The position numbers and the translations under genes were made by a program. Shown here one piece after another: positions 22,693-33,703 of a DNA stretch of 64,000 nt. Source of the stretch: Liolophura sinensis (taxonomy: Eukaryota; Mollusca; Polyplacophora; Chitonida; Chitonidae); the NCBI RefSeq assembly GCF_032854445.1, contig NC_088296.1, positions 5,171,246 to 5,235,245 on the forward strand, given 5' to 3'. The notes beneath the pieces are model-generated. The model worked only from the letters and a program-made list of their open reading frames with translations, had not been told where the DNA came from and ran no database searches. Position 1 is the stretch's first letter. Each line of letters opens with the position of its first letter.

Positions 22693-25600
22693 GTAACGAA
22701 CATTTCAGAAACTGAACGAAACTGAAATTTTACATCTCCGCTACATCCGCACTTGATTTATACAACTATATCTCTCTATACCGTTAAAAGAAATGAAGAT
22801 ACACACAATGAAAACGTTCTTGTCGCGTTTCAAATCACGATGGAGAACTTTACACCAAATTGTAATAATTCAATTCATAAAGCACGTCAAGGTCTATTAT
22901 AGGCCTAGCACCCTGCTTATCAAACAACGGAATTATAGATGTAAAGTGTTTAAGATAACTTTGTGAAATGACATCATAGTAAAGGTAAAATTAACATATT
23001 TAGGCATTACATATATGCTTAACAAATGTTTTTCAATGTATTTTTGTTTGTCACGCTCGAAATGTTCGTTACATCCCCAAAAATATATCGTACCATGCCT
23101 CGAATGTCCGTGTTTGCTACATCCATGAAAACAAAAACGTGTCAGTCACTGTTTCTTTCATTATTAAAAAAAAAGTAGTTGTTTTCGGTACATCGTTTGA
23201 AAGTGTTTATAATTCCTCAGCGAAAGTGTCAATTTTATCCCAGTCCTCTTTTGGAATGACAAACATCCTCTTGGATTTGCCGGATGCCACTGGTTGAGAA
23301 ACTTTGCACCTTACATCGTCCTTTTTGCACCAGATCACGTCCTCTCGCACCGGCCACTGAAACGTTTTCTTCATCCTTTTCATAAATGAAATCAGATAAA
23401 TGTAACCAGATTCATCCGCTGGGTCGACCTCCAGAATCTTGCCAATATACCACGTGCCTTCATAAAAGGCCACAACAAAGTCGTCAACGTTGTATACCTC
23501 AGGTCCAGTGGACAAGTCAGATCCTTCCCTTTGGTCATCACGCAGGCAGGGTTCAGAAGGACGCTCCACATTTTCCTGTGGACTCTCCGCGTCATCCAGT
23601 GAGGTGTGTTCCTGTCTCCACTGAGAACAATAATTCCCGTTCAGACATGCGTCGCAATAGCAGCTTACATCTCGTACAAATATACAGCTGTTACCAAGAC
23701 CTACCACAGCGTGTATTTTCATTGTCCCTTTGATAGGCTTTGTCTTTGAATCGGCCAAGTCGTTTGCAGTTATTTGGCAGCTCTCTCTAGTTATGTACCT
23801 AAATTTCACATTATGCATGTTACAGACTGGCGACTGTGTCCAGGCGAAGAAGTCGGATGCTTCTTGGATCACAGCTTTCCCTGATTTCATTGCTTGATCC
23901 GCCATTCTTTTTGTAACGCCACCCAGGCCATCACACGGACCTTTGCCGTGCCCCGCCTCAAAGTAGTTCCACAAAGCCTTTAGACCGGTCTCAGCTTTGT
24001 GATTGGCGACAATGTGGAAAATCGTTTTATTCCGATATTGGCTTGTCGGGCTATCTGTCCAGTAGTGAACACACTCAACGGCAGGGTCCAATTCCTTGAT
24101 ATCGGCAACAATCTGTTTGATGAAGGTAGCAACTGTTATGGCGTTGTGTGCAAGTTCATCCGAGATGATAACGAAACTTTGATGTTTGATTGGTTCTTGC
24201 TCTGATGTCTTAGTGTAGATTACTGTCGGGTGAAGAGTTACCAAAGTCTGGTTCCAATACGCTGACTGAATCTCTTCTGCTGATTTACATGCATAATTCT
24301 CAGCAAAGTCCATGTGAACAATTGCATGGTGCAGGGGAAGTTTTTCTTTAAGTAGGCGTATCTGTTCATACTGTGTTTTCATTTTATAGACATGTTCCTT
24401 AAACTCTGTTGTTTGCAGTTCCAAATGCTTGACAAAATCCTCCTTGCTTTTATTGACTTTGACAATTTTCATCAGCATTTTCTTCCTTCCTTTTTCTTCT
24501 ACAGTTACACGCCTCCATTGCTCAAAGTTCAGTTCCTCCCTCACAATATCTTCTTCTGTAACTGGCTGGCTTTCCAAGTACTTTTCGGGATTGACAGAAA
24601 TTTGAACGCCTTCTCTTTTAATTGCCTTTAGAAGCAATGCCATATTCTGGTGTTTGGTGCACAGACAACTGTCCCGCGTGATAAACGATGTTGTAAGGAT
24701 GTATTTCGGTCGAATTCTTTGAAACGACGATAACGACAGGGTTGCAGAAGGATTTTCGCTGAGGAATTTTATGTGTAAGTTTGATAGATAATCCGTCAAA
24801 ACTCGTTTTTGCTGCGTTTTGTTTACCCCAACCTTGACTTTGTCCGCTTTCCCAGGGAGATTCCTGCTGTTGTCATCCCTCTCCAAAAAACTTATCACTT
24901 GATCTCTGTACCGTCTCACTTCTCTGAATCTTTCTTGTTTCTTAATGTCTACGGTCTTGCTACGTACTCTCCCTAATTTGTTCCTACTTGCTCCTGTTCT
25001 TGCACTGACAAAGGTGATGCATCTGTATTTTCTGATAATACGTCCAGCTATAATATTATTCAAGATCTTTCGTCCTCTCCGGTTATTCCCACTTCTAGCT
25101 AACCGAACTTCCTCTAACAACGCATTTCCCAAAAGCAGCTGTCTCCGAACCTTACGACCTTGTTCCTCGTTGAGTCTGGCTTCTCTGATTTGTTTCTCCG
25201 TTTGACTTCTTGGTGACTTGGGTGATTTCTCAACTAACTTTTTCTTCAGGCGTTGAAACTTGCGAAGTGTTGTTCTGTGTTTTCTATTTAAGTCGTGGAA
25301 TTGAGTCCGTAATTTTGATAATTCTTTCGCTTTCTTTGACAAACTCCTGCTAATTCTTTTCCTAGATCCATTTCGCCTATTGTTAAAAGGCAATCGTACA
25401 ATAAGATTTGATGGACCCAGGGCTGTCATATCCGCTACTATCCATGTTTTCACCAATCCGTTGATTTTCGATGGCGGCTTCTGCTGCTTCTGCTGCAAGT
25501 CTAGCTTCTTCCTTCCTTCTTCGGCGATGTCTCTTTAGCTTTTCGTTGTTCTTCACGTTCCTCCTAATCCTGTCTCTTCTGCTGAGTTGTGCTGATGGCA

Positions 25601-27064
25601 CATAGTTTCTTCTCCGTCTCTCCCTTTCCTTCTTCAAATATTCTTCATTATTCTTTGCTTTCTGTCTTTCTCGGTACGCCCTTTGGATTTCAGCTCTCGA
25701 CTTTGCCATCTAAAAGGTAGGTAAGTTGAATAAAAGAAATGAAACATTTGGAAAAACCCATGCAGATATACGTGGGTGTCACTGAAATGTTCGTTACCAT
25801 GCAAAGCATTAAATTCACATCATTTTCTTTTAACATGCACATAGAATTTACATAAAAATGACAAATATAAACACGCCAATTAAACAATCTCACAGATGTG
25901 CTAAAAAAATAAAGATTTCACTTCCGCAGAACTGCACCTAAACCTTATCAAGTATACGCACTTAGAATCCTGTAAATCTTACACTATTTATTGTGCAACT
26001 TAACTCAAAATTATCACATTATTAGCGTAATTAAGCCAAATCAATTACGTTTGGAAACTAAAAAAAAGATGCTTTAGACCAGTAACAAAAATCTGTTAAG
26101 TCCAACGAAAACAAAAGACGACAAAACAACTTTTAAAATACCAAGAAATGTTCGTTACTTTTGGTTACGTACATTTCATTACAATAAAAACATGCTAGAC
26201 CCCAAAACTCCCGTCGTTGTGTAGAATTTTGATTTCTACAGCCTGCAATGATATACTTTGCACCTTTACAACGCGTATTTATTTGAAGAAATCGTTCCTA
26301 TAAAAAAGGTAGAAATTCGTTGTAACCATACCTGTCATCGAAAGGCTGGAAATCTCAAAATTCAAGTCGGTGTGTACGATTTCGTCCACAACACGCTTTC
26401 AGAAATATGGCGGGAGACAACTTTGTCATGCGCAAAAACATCCAGAGCTGATTATCTGCCTTCAGCGTGCTACGTCACCACACTTTCGTATAACCTGTCA
26501 CGAACATTTCCGTAACGTACATTTCGGGCTCCATTATATCACTGCTGTATATCTTATGAGATATGCCTGGTTCTCTGTCTAGATTCTGTTTCCTATGCGA
26601 AAGGTCTATGTACTGATAAAACCATTTCAATGATATTTTGCGTCGTAGTGTAGTATTTTGGTAACGAACATTTCATCCCCTTAATTATACGCCCATACAC
26701 CAACAGATGTGAATACAGAGGTACAGGTAAGGGATTATTTGTGCGTAATTCTGTGATGTTGAGTAATGAAAAGAAGCCAGAATGGTTAGAAAGAGCATGT
26801 CCTGGACATACATATTCAATTTTTAAAAGATTTTATGGTACCAGATCATAATGTAACGAACATTTCATGTAATTCAGCGACACCTATATTTCGTACCGCA
26901 TGTTCCCTTGTGTGAGTGTAATCAAGGAGATTTTTCATGGTAAGTATAACTGAAGATCTACTGAATAACAACGGCACTGTACAGTGCCTACAGCCAAGTT
27001 CTATTCGCCCAGTTATTTGCGCATTGTTGACGTTCAGTGCCGGCGACAGTAACGAACATTTTAT
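22693..27064. promoter_or_regulatory. dispersed GTAACGAACATTTC motif array of element X
   Basis: Exact or near copies occur forward at 22693, 26661, 26853 and 27051, inverted at 23059, 25784 and 26145, with variants at 26497 and 26512 (CACGAACATTTC, GTAACGTACATTTC). They flank the coding region on both sides, with most in the right 1.3 kb. Repeated motifs in both orientations near ends are typical transposase-binding subterminal repeats; that role is inferred. Confidence 0.75.
23207..25709 (-). CDS. candidate transposase of element X (763-codon frame plus overlapping 108-codon N-terminal frame)
   Basis: The 108-codon frame (25709-25383) starts MAKSRAEIQRAYRERQ and is a basic, bZIP-like helix rich in Arg/Lys. 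The 763-codon frame (25498-23207) follows with a one-base offset, so a frameshift, an indel or a tiny intron must join them. The long frame has a basic coiled coil (residues ~40-115), CLCTKH (278-283), HMDFAENY (D397), YWTDSPTSQYRNK (D482), FEAGHGKGPCDGLGG (E514, D523), a Cys-rich CYCDACLNGNYC (~613-624) and a C-terminal Tudor/chromo-like segment (VDDFVVAFYEGTWYIGKI, then FQWP). I recognise the family only as abundant uncharacterised invertebrate proteins. D-84-D-40-D spacing and the encoding transposon suggest an RNase H-fold transposase. That is an inference. Confidence 0.7.
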
Positions 27065-27218
27065 TTACGGTTGTTTGTCGCCGTATCCAGAGATAACACT
27101 CGATATGTTTACTGGTTTATGTGTGGGAATATTAGGACACGCACACATATGATAAAATGGCATGCATTTCCAGCAGTTCCATTCGTCCATTTTCCATGTA
27201 ATCCCCAGCGACATCGAT

Positions 27219-27247
27219 TGCACCCCATTATTGAGTTTGCGTGAAAG
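27219..27247 (-). repeat. element X right terminal inverted repeat and target duplication
   Basis: The 25-bp repeat at 27219-27243 is the exact inverse of 19639-19663, followed by AAAG at 27244-27247. Beyond the 25 bp the two ends differ. Confidence 0.92.
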
Positions 27248-27386
27248 GCAGCGTGAAAGGAGACCTTGTCCGTCTTTGTACAGACATAGATCCAAATAAG
27301 ATGTACCATCAGGACTATCTGTTGTCTCCTTTAAATCCAATGAAGGCGGATAGATTTCCTTCACCGCTTCAGCAATATGGAGATTA
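27244..27386 (-). pseudogene. Penelope-like reverse transcriptase, middle piece
   Basis: A minus-strand stretch of ~47 codons (KEIYPPSLDLKETT ... TSYLDLCLYKDG) corresponds to the block following the RT active site (IYPxELxLKETT, TSYLDL). It is bounded by two transposons: pogo-2 on the upstream side (TA duplicated) and X downstream (AAAG duplicated). Both joints are in phase. Confidence 0.7.
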
Positions 27387-27708
27387 GGGTCGAGGGGGGC
27401 AAAGCGCCCACCTTAAGCGAAAGTTGATAGAAATCCAATATTATTGGACGCACTGAGTTGTCCCTATATCTAAAGAGACATATGCATATACACTAAGTGC
27501 CAGCTGACTTATATTGGCGAATTCGCTTTTTAAGTGTCGTTTCAGGAGAGAAATACAAAAGAGATCAAATAGGCACTTTGCCCCACGGGTATGTATGTGG
27601 GGCAAAGTGCCTATACCCGGGCGCTTTGCCAAATTAAAATACAACTAATTGAAGCGGTGAATTTTTTAATTCACTTAATTGTTATGATGACTGTAAATAT
27701 ACACAAAT

Positions 27709-30025
27709 TTAGCTCTCAGAATCACCTGAGTCACAGTTCGGGCAAACAAAACACACGTCGCCAGCAGTGCATTCCTTGTGTGCCCATTGTTCACAGCACA
27801 TGCACTGCACCCACACTTCTTTAGATCGCGAACGCGAAAATGGTTCACTACAAATAAGGCAAGGCCACTGGTCGTCTCCATCCTCGTCACTGTCTTCGCA
27901 CTGAGTTCCCTGATGTTTGGTACCTCTGGGCTTTTTGATTGTTGTTGCCTTGCCCTTTCTGCGGCTTCCAGTCGACTTCCCTTTCTTGTCCTTCAAAGCT
28001 TTCATGTTCTGTTTCTCAACCAGCTGATCTTTATAAGGGGACGCTGTCAGCAGTGTTGCCTCCTCTGATTTCCGCTTTCTGCTACGGGGAGCTGCCAATT
28101 TAGGCAGAGGTGACAAACTGCGAATCAGTTGAGTTATATCTGTAAGCAGTACAAACAAATCATGTTTTAATTGAATACACAGATGTATATCACTAGTATA
28201 CATATAAAACTATCCATTTTTAGCTCAGTTGAGCCTGGAGATGACAGCATTGGTATTTTAAAGAGCAGTGTTGTCAGCAAAAGTAAAAGCTCTTGAACAC
28301 AAAAGCACATCTAAACACTTTCACATATATAAGCCACGTGCATATAAGCATTTGCAGTGGTTTGAAATTATGACTCTTGGAGACGTATGTATTTAAAGAG
28401 AGGACAGTATAAAGTCTTGTTAGTTTTAAACGAAAGGACACCATCTCACTGAGTTGTCCTCTCTTTAAATCTTATTTAACGGTAAAAGCAATAAAACATG
28501 TTTATTAGCTTTATGTTAACTCACCTGCAGCACATTCCTGGTGAATCAAATCGTCTGAATTTGTCTGTTGAGTAGCACCTGCGATATCGGAAGATCCTGG
28601 AGATTTCACGGTAGTTAACGGCGTTTCTCCACAAGATGATGGGATACTGGCAGAAGGTTCCCCATCGTGTGATAAGCCACGATGGCTTTCTGGATCATCT
28701 GGCCCTTCGTCCTCTTCGGATGAATCGCCAGTGGAAGGCATATTTGGTAAATCTGGTCGTACATCTGGATCTTCTGTGGCCACAATTTCATTATTGTCCG
28801 GTTCTGGTTGGTCCGTAACGGTTGCCGCTGCAAAGTCTTCGTCCGAGAAGACGTTCTCATCGAATGGCCAAATGCCACACATGCGAAAGCCGTTTATACA
28901 TTTCTCTTGGGTAGCCGACCGATGAAACGCCTGACCAAATATTCCTGCCATGTCAAAGAACGATATACGTCTCCCAGGGTGCGACACCATCCAGGAATCT
29001 GCGGCAACATTGTAGGCACTCTTTAAAGATTTAAAGTATGTCCGATCTAAAGGTTGCATCTTATGTGTGCTGTGTGGTGGGAGAGTTAGCAGTTGAATCC
29101 CGTGTGTCCTTGCAAAAGTGACTGCAGCCAGAGTCTTGTGGCTGTGGTGTCCATCCAGTATTACTATTTGTTCGTGAGAACCTTGTGTGGCATTTGTGAA
29201 GGATGTAAAATGTTCTAGCCATTTAATGAAGAGTTCGGAATCTGTCCATCCACTGTGGTTGGCATATCCAACGGATTGTTGCGGAGCACCTGTCATCAGT
29301 GTGTCGTTCATTCTCTTTCTCGGAAATATGAACATTGGAGGAACATATACTCCAATAGCGTTCATAGCACAGATAACAGTGACATTTTTCCCTCTTTCAC
29401 CGCTCGTCATCTTACCAACTTGCCTTATGCCTCTTGTTGCCAAAACTTTCCCTGGTTTGTGGACGTTAGTTACTCCAGTTTCATCCATGTTCCACACCTG
29501 TCTTGGTGTGAATTCTTTGGATTCTAGCAACTGACGATACACACCAAAAAACTGTTGAACCTTCGGTTTGTTGAAGCCAACTGCTCTGGAAATGTTAGTA
29601 CCTTGTGGCACCCTGATGCTGATATCTTTATGGCGTAACAGGAAAGGGCGAAGCCAACCCCTTCCAGCCATCTTCTTTTCATGACTGAATGGATGCTTGA
29701 GATTGCATTTTTCAGAAACATCATACGCCAAACGTCGGACGTCATTTGTGGTTAGACCATATAAGGATTTTTCCATGTACTTTATGTGAGCATGAAGCTC
29801 ATTCTCCACCTGCGTGGAAAGAATATTTCTGTATCGCCCCAGTTGTGACACACCAGGATTGGCAACTCGTCCATCTCTATGACGACGCAGAGTTCTTGGC
29901 GGAATTTTGAACTCCTTGGCTGCGACAAGCAGCGGTATTCCTGTTTGAACTTTCTCCAGGGCTAACTTTAACTGGTCATTTCCATATCCCCCTTGATTAG
30001 TTTTACGCTTGTAAGTCCTAACCAT
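27709..30025 (-). CDS. pogo/Tigger transposase with C-terminal PHD finger
   Basis: Exons 30025-28525 and 28139-27709 (GCAG|GTGAGTT to CTTACAG) join in phase to give 643 aa. MVRTYKRK was chosen because it matches the start in the paralogue; an upstream ATG at 30073 adds 16 unlike residues. Domains: psq HTH (~13-60), CENP-B-type HTH (~70-150), DDE_1 with WNMDETG (D181), VILDGHHSHKT (D291) and MQPLDRTYF (D327), i.e. a DD35D triad. An acidic Ser/Glu-rich linker (~400-500) leads to a basic region and a C4HC3 PHD finger (CLIC ... CMCC ... WAHKEC ... CPNC) at the C-terminus. PHD fingers bind histone tails, so it could guide target choice; that role is inferred. No broken codon was seen. Confidence 0.9.
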
Positions 30026-30196
30026 GATGCTGAAAGAAAGGAAAATACTGTGATTATCAAGTATTATAGCCAACGCTGCACAGCCAATGCTGTAAATATG
30101 TAGGTCTAATATTTATCTTGCAGATATTTGTTTAATTATTTTTAAGGAAAGACTTTAGATGTAAGAGTTTTAGTACATTTTAGTACTATTTAAGAT

Positions 30197-30640
30197 GTAG
30201 GGGCAAAGCGCCCACTAAGAAGGGGCAACGCGCCTAGGTAGGCGCTTTACCTCCAACAATTGAATGGCGCTTTGCCCCCACCACGTGCTTTTTGATCTTT
30301 CTTTTTTATGGGATTGACCCTGAAAGTATCACTTACTAATTTTGTAGTGATTATGTACTGTACATATCAGTTTATTGGTGTGCAATAGCATTTTATCGTT
30401 ACTGTTAATAAACTGGCAGTAGAACGCTTTATGTAACTGTCAATTTTTACATCAATCCTGGGTAAAATCAAACTTACCTCGCAGAAAACTCAACCACCGC
30501 TCGATCGGAGATGATGCAACAGTCAGTTGACAACATAGAGGGCAGCACCTGTGTCGCATTGCTGCCGAGGATGGAGATGACGTCATATTTTGTATTTCGG
30601 CAAAAGGCGCTTTACCCCGAGTGGGCGCTTTGCCCCGCAC
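30197..30640. promoter_or_regulatory. subterminal GGGCAAAGCGCC motif cluster of pogo-2
   Basis: At least six copies in both orientations (about 30200, 30222, 30238, 30266, 30602, 30621), plus matching ones in the left arm. They could pair as hairpins. They probably bind the transposase and may also act on its promoter, which lies in this arm. Confidence 0.65.
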
Positions 30641-30645
30641 TACCC

Positions 30646-32503
30646 TATTTAACGCCAGTAGATTATCAATATACCGCTTGGTAAATGAAAAGGATCGAGC
30701 TTTAAAGTAATGTCTGCATATAGTCGTATTCATATGAAAACAGGTATAGGTCTGCCAAAAGAGGCGCACAATTGGTACCCATTGGAATACCTATGCACTG
30801 TTAGTAAATGGTATCTCCGAATTTCACATAGATGTTATTAATGAGAAATTCAAGTAATTCAATAAATAATGTAACATCCCATGAGTGGTAACCTTTATAA
30901 AGAGTAGAACTAAAGAAAGCCTGATTGCTTCTGACGTTAATGTAACGGTGACCAGTTTTAGTAAATACCGAGACAATTAACGACGATATTCTTTCAATAA
31001 GATCTTTGTGAGGAATCGTAGTATAGAGAGTAGAGAAATCCCATGTGGATACATCTTTGTACGGTATATGCATATGAGCATTGAGTTCTTCTGTAAGACG
31101 TTTGGAGTTGTTAAGAATCCACATGCAGTTGACACCTGAATTTTTTGTTATGGCACAACAATACTTATTCCAAAATGACTTTACTTCTTGTAACGCACTC
31201 GTAAGTAGGGTTGACAACAGTTTGGTGGTACAGCTTCTTAAACCTGCAATAAATCGAGCCATGTATGGGGATTTATGCATTTTAGGAATCCAGTAAAGTT
31301 GTGGTATTTCTGTGTGACGGGTAGGTATATTTATGCGCCTTTCTTTAAGAAAGGTTTTTTGTTAAATAGTTCTTCCAGAGTACATGTAGTAGCAGAATAC
31401 GTGGATGTCGTTGTAGATGCACATAGCTCTTGAACAAGAATTTGATAATAATAATTCTTGCAAATAAAGATGACATTATTAGGAGCCTTGTCTGCTACAG
31501 TGATGACAAATTTACTATGAAGGTCAGCGAGTGTTTCTTGCACAGTGGGATCCTTCAGAACCTGTTTAACTTTAGGTAGAGCATCAATGTCTAGACGGTG
31601 TATAGTTAAACTAACTTTCTTTTTGACAATCTCAAGCCAATCGTTAAGTACCGAAGAATCCACTTTCTCCCGTTTTGACCATTTTTTACCATACTCCTCA
31701 AGTGCCGATATGATATTTTTTTTGTTTGATCGAATGTTGACATTACTCTTTTCTCTATACTTAGGACCCCTCACAAAGAGATTCCTTACATCATGATTCT
31801 TAATAATATTAAGGTCACCAGTCAGGACATGTTTACGTTTGTCGTAGGTAAAAACTGAGGATTCACAATCACAGTTATAGCCGCCAGAAGTATACGTCGC
31901 CAAATCGAACTCCTTGATGGCCTGGGAATAATTGAAAATTTTGGAAGCGATAGGCTTTGTACACTCGTAGGATATGCAAGGTGGCTCTTGGATATTAAAA
32001 TAATTAGGCACAGCACTACGAACATCAGGTGCATTAAAGATGCGTGGTAGGTTAATTAAATCAAGGCCACTGTCTAAATACTTTATCTTCAGAAAGAGTC
32101 GATGGTGTTGAGTTTCAGTTGTAGTTACAGGGCGATACAATCGAAAATACGATATGTCTTGACACAGACGTACGAGGTGAGGTGGAACATTAAAATTGTG
32201 TATGTTATTGGATACGTCTTGAACGACCTGTTTTAGCAAGTTCAATGGCAGTGCACATAATACTGTGCGTAGAGCATGCATGCTATTGGTGTCATACGAC
32301 AGTCCTACTAAATAGCTAACTGTAACCTGTTTGTGAATCATGTTTCTGTTGAACTTCCTCCTACCATGACTGCGAGGTCTACGTTTATGGTATTTGAATA
32401 AATTTGTTACGATGGAGTCATGTGGTTGGCTAGATGTTACATTGCCGATTCCCATAACGTTATCATTCGACCCATATGGGAAGACTGAACCAATCTTTAG
32501 CAT
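30646..32503 (-). pseudogene. Penelope-like reverse transcriptase, N-terminal and catalytic region
   Basis: The minus frame from 32503 starts KIGSVFPYGSNDNVMGIGNVTSS and runs about 390 codons to 31331. After a frame change it continues near 31280 with PKMHKSPYMARFIAG and WDFSTLYTTIPH (RT motif A region), then a GIPMGTNCAPLLADL block (~30800-30750) and RYIDNLLALN, where the usual YIDD active site has become YIDN. At least two frameshifts are present. The element is cut by pogo-2 right after this motif. The IPMGTNCAPLLAD and YxDD context fits Penelope-like RTs, with another RT lineage as the alternative. It is not functional. Confidence 0.7.
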
Positions 32504-32512
32504 CCAGAATGA

Positions 32513-33110
32513 ATGAATGAATGATTATGGCTTAACGCCACATCGGCAATATTTCAGCCACATCGTGGCGAGAACAAGGTGAAAAAGCGAGACGGTTACG
32601 GTTTTCGATATGATAATATGAACATCAAAAGTAAAACATGAAGTACAGACATGTTTAAAATCGTATAAAAGAAAAATAAGAGTTAAAACTCGAAAACCAG
32701 GGTTATAGTACATGTATAAATATATATGTATATAACTGTTTATCTATAGATATTTATGACACTTAAAATTTATATTTTATGATATAGGCCAATGGCCTAC
32801 AAATAATTTATGACAACATCGCCAGCGATGCTATCAAATAAATCATACATAGAGGTGACCATTTAGAACCTTTGCGGAACATGAGCAAAATCTACACAGT
32901 CAACCAAGATATGTTTGATGCCGTATTGAGCAGCACATCCAACACACTCGGGAGCATTGCTCCCATCTAAGATGAAATTGTGTGTTAACTACTTGGTCTC
33001 TGCGAGACATTAGAGAAGTATAGGCATTGTAGACAATGATAGGATGAATGGCATGCAGTTTATTATGGATCTGCAAGTCCCATTCACCCTGCCAAAGACG
33101 ACGAATATAT
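32513..33110 (-). mobile_element. LINE 3' fragment (copy D)
   Basis: Begins with the (GAAT)n tail, then TTATGGCTTAACGCCACATC and ATATTTCAGCCACATCGTGGC, shared with 58676 and 59888. It ends near the residual IRRLWQGEWDLQ protein segment. It separates the GIY-YIG endonuclease piece from the RT of the Penelope-like element and so probably inserted into it. Confidence 0.75.
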
Positions 33111-33699
33111 TATTCTATTATTTGAATGCTGAAATGGTCCCAGCCATGGTCGGAGGCAGAGAATGCTTGCCTATTAGCAATTGTTTCTTGCGCACGGACT
33201 TACGATGCCCCTTCACCCGTAAATGTAGTTTCTGGGTCGTCTTCCCAACATACTGCTGACCATACTTCTTGCATGTTACCCAGTAAATACAATTGGGCGC
33301 AATATAACTTAAGTTAACGTAGGAATTAACCGAATAACATTTACCACTCAGTGAAGAAATAAAAGTGGCGGATGTATCAAATGATGGACATGTAAGACAA
33401 TTGGTATGTCCACATTTGGAAATAGTTAAATGTTTGCTTTGGGAATTCAATGTCAAACAATCGTTCAGTTGGATAGAACACGGTTTGGTGGAAATACCAT
33501 GTTTAATGCTTTCAAATATATCCGGTATTTGGATGGAAATGGATCTTAGTGCAAACGATTCATTTATTGACTCACCCTGGGAACATGCACCACTATTCCC
33601 AGCATTAGTCCTATGCATATTTTTGTAGTTCATAGTTATTGGTATAATTGTGCAGAGGCCTCGCCTCGGGGTCAAAAACCACCAGCAGAATCGGGGCAT
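33110..33699 (-). pseudogene. GIY-YIG endonuclease fragment of the Penelope-like element
   Basis: A minus frame shows a Cys-rich linker (CGHTNCLTCPSF) followed by IYWVTCKKYGQQYVGKT and LHLRVKGHRKSVR. This is the GIY-YIG pattern of Penelope-like elements (IYxxxCxxC..xYVGxT, then RxxxHR). After a small frame change the end reads FSIQII before LINE sequence begins. On the minus strand it lies upstream of the RT piece, so the order is endonuclease then RT, as in N-terminal-EN Penelope-like groups. A leftover C-terminal EN from a second tandem copy is the alternative. Confidence 0.65.
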
Positions 33700-33703
33700 G
33701 CAC

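Larger units (their letters stand above)
19639..27243 (-). mobile_element. DNA transposon X (7,605 bp), candidate new group
   Basis: It has 25-bp perfect terminal inverted repeats and a 4-bp AAAG duplication (19635-19638 and 27244-27247). It sits inside a Penelope-like RT frame that is restored in phase when X and one AAAG are removed. Coding content on the minus strand is a 763-codon protein and an overlapping 108-codon upstream frame. Many GTAACGAACATTTC-type motifs occur, mostly in the ~1.3 kb at the right. A pogo/PHD element lies 38 bp inside the left TIR and has lost its right end, so the left arm of X is probably rearranged. CAC...GTG tips and a 4-bp duplication are also known from Chapaev-type elements, but the protein here does not look like a Chapaev transposase. 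Confidence 0.85.
27387..30645 (-). mobile_element. pogo/Tigger-like element 2 with PHD exon (apparently complete)
   Basis: 3,259 bp flanked by TA (27385-27386 and 30646-30647). The tips are inverted: GGGTCGAGGGGGGCAAAGCG at the left, and GGGTAGTGCGGGGCAAAGCG on the complement at the right. Extra GGGCAAAGCGCC motifs occur in both arms (27569-27630 and 30197-30280, 30600-30640), often as hairpin pairs. Coding exons are intact. It interrupts the Penelope-like RT, whose frame closes exactly when one TA remains. All visible parts of an active Tc1/mariner-superfamily pogo element are present. Confidence 0.92.

Noticed and set aside
19639-27243. Element X as a Chapaev/CACTA transposon
   Set aside because: Tips and 4-bp duplication would fit, but the protein lacks the Chapaev or CACTA motifs I know, and its own motif set is different. 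Kept as unclassified.
29187-29534. Plus-strand frames opposite the pogo-2 transposase
   Set aside because: Shadows of a well-supported minus-strand exon.
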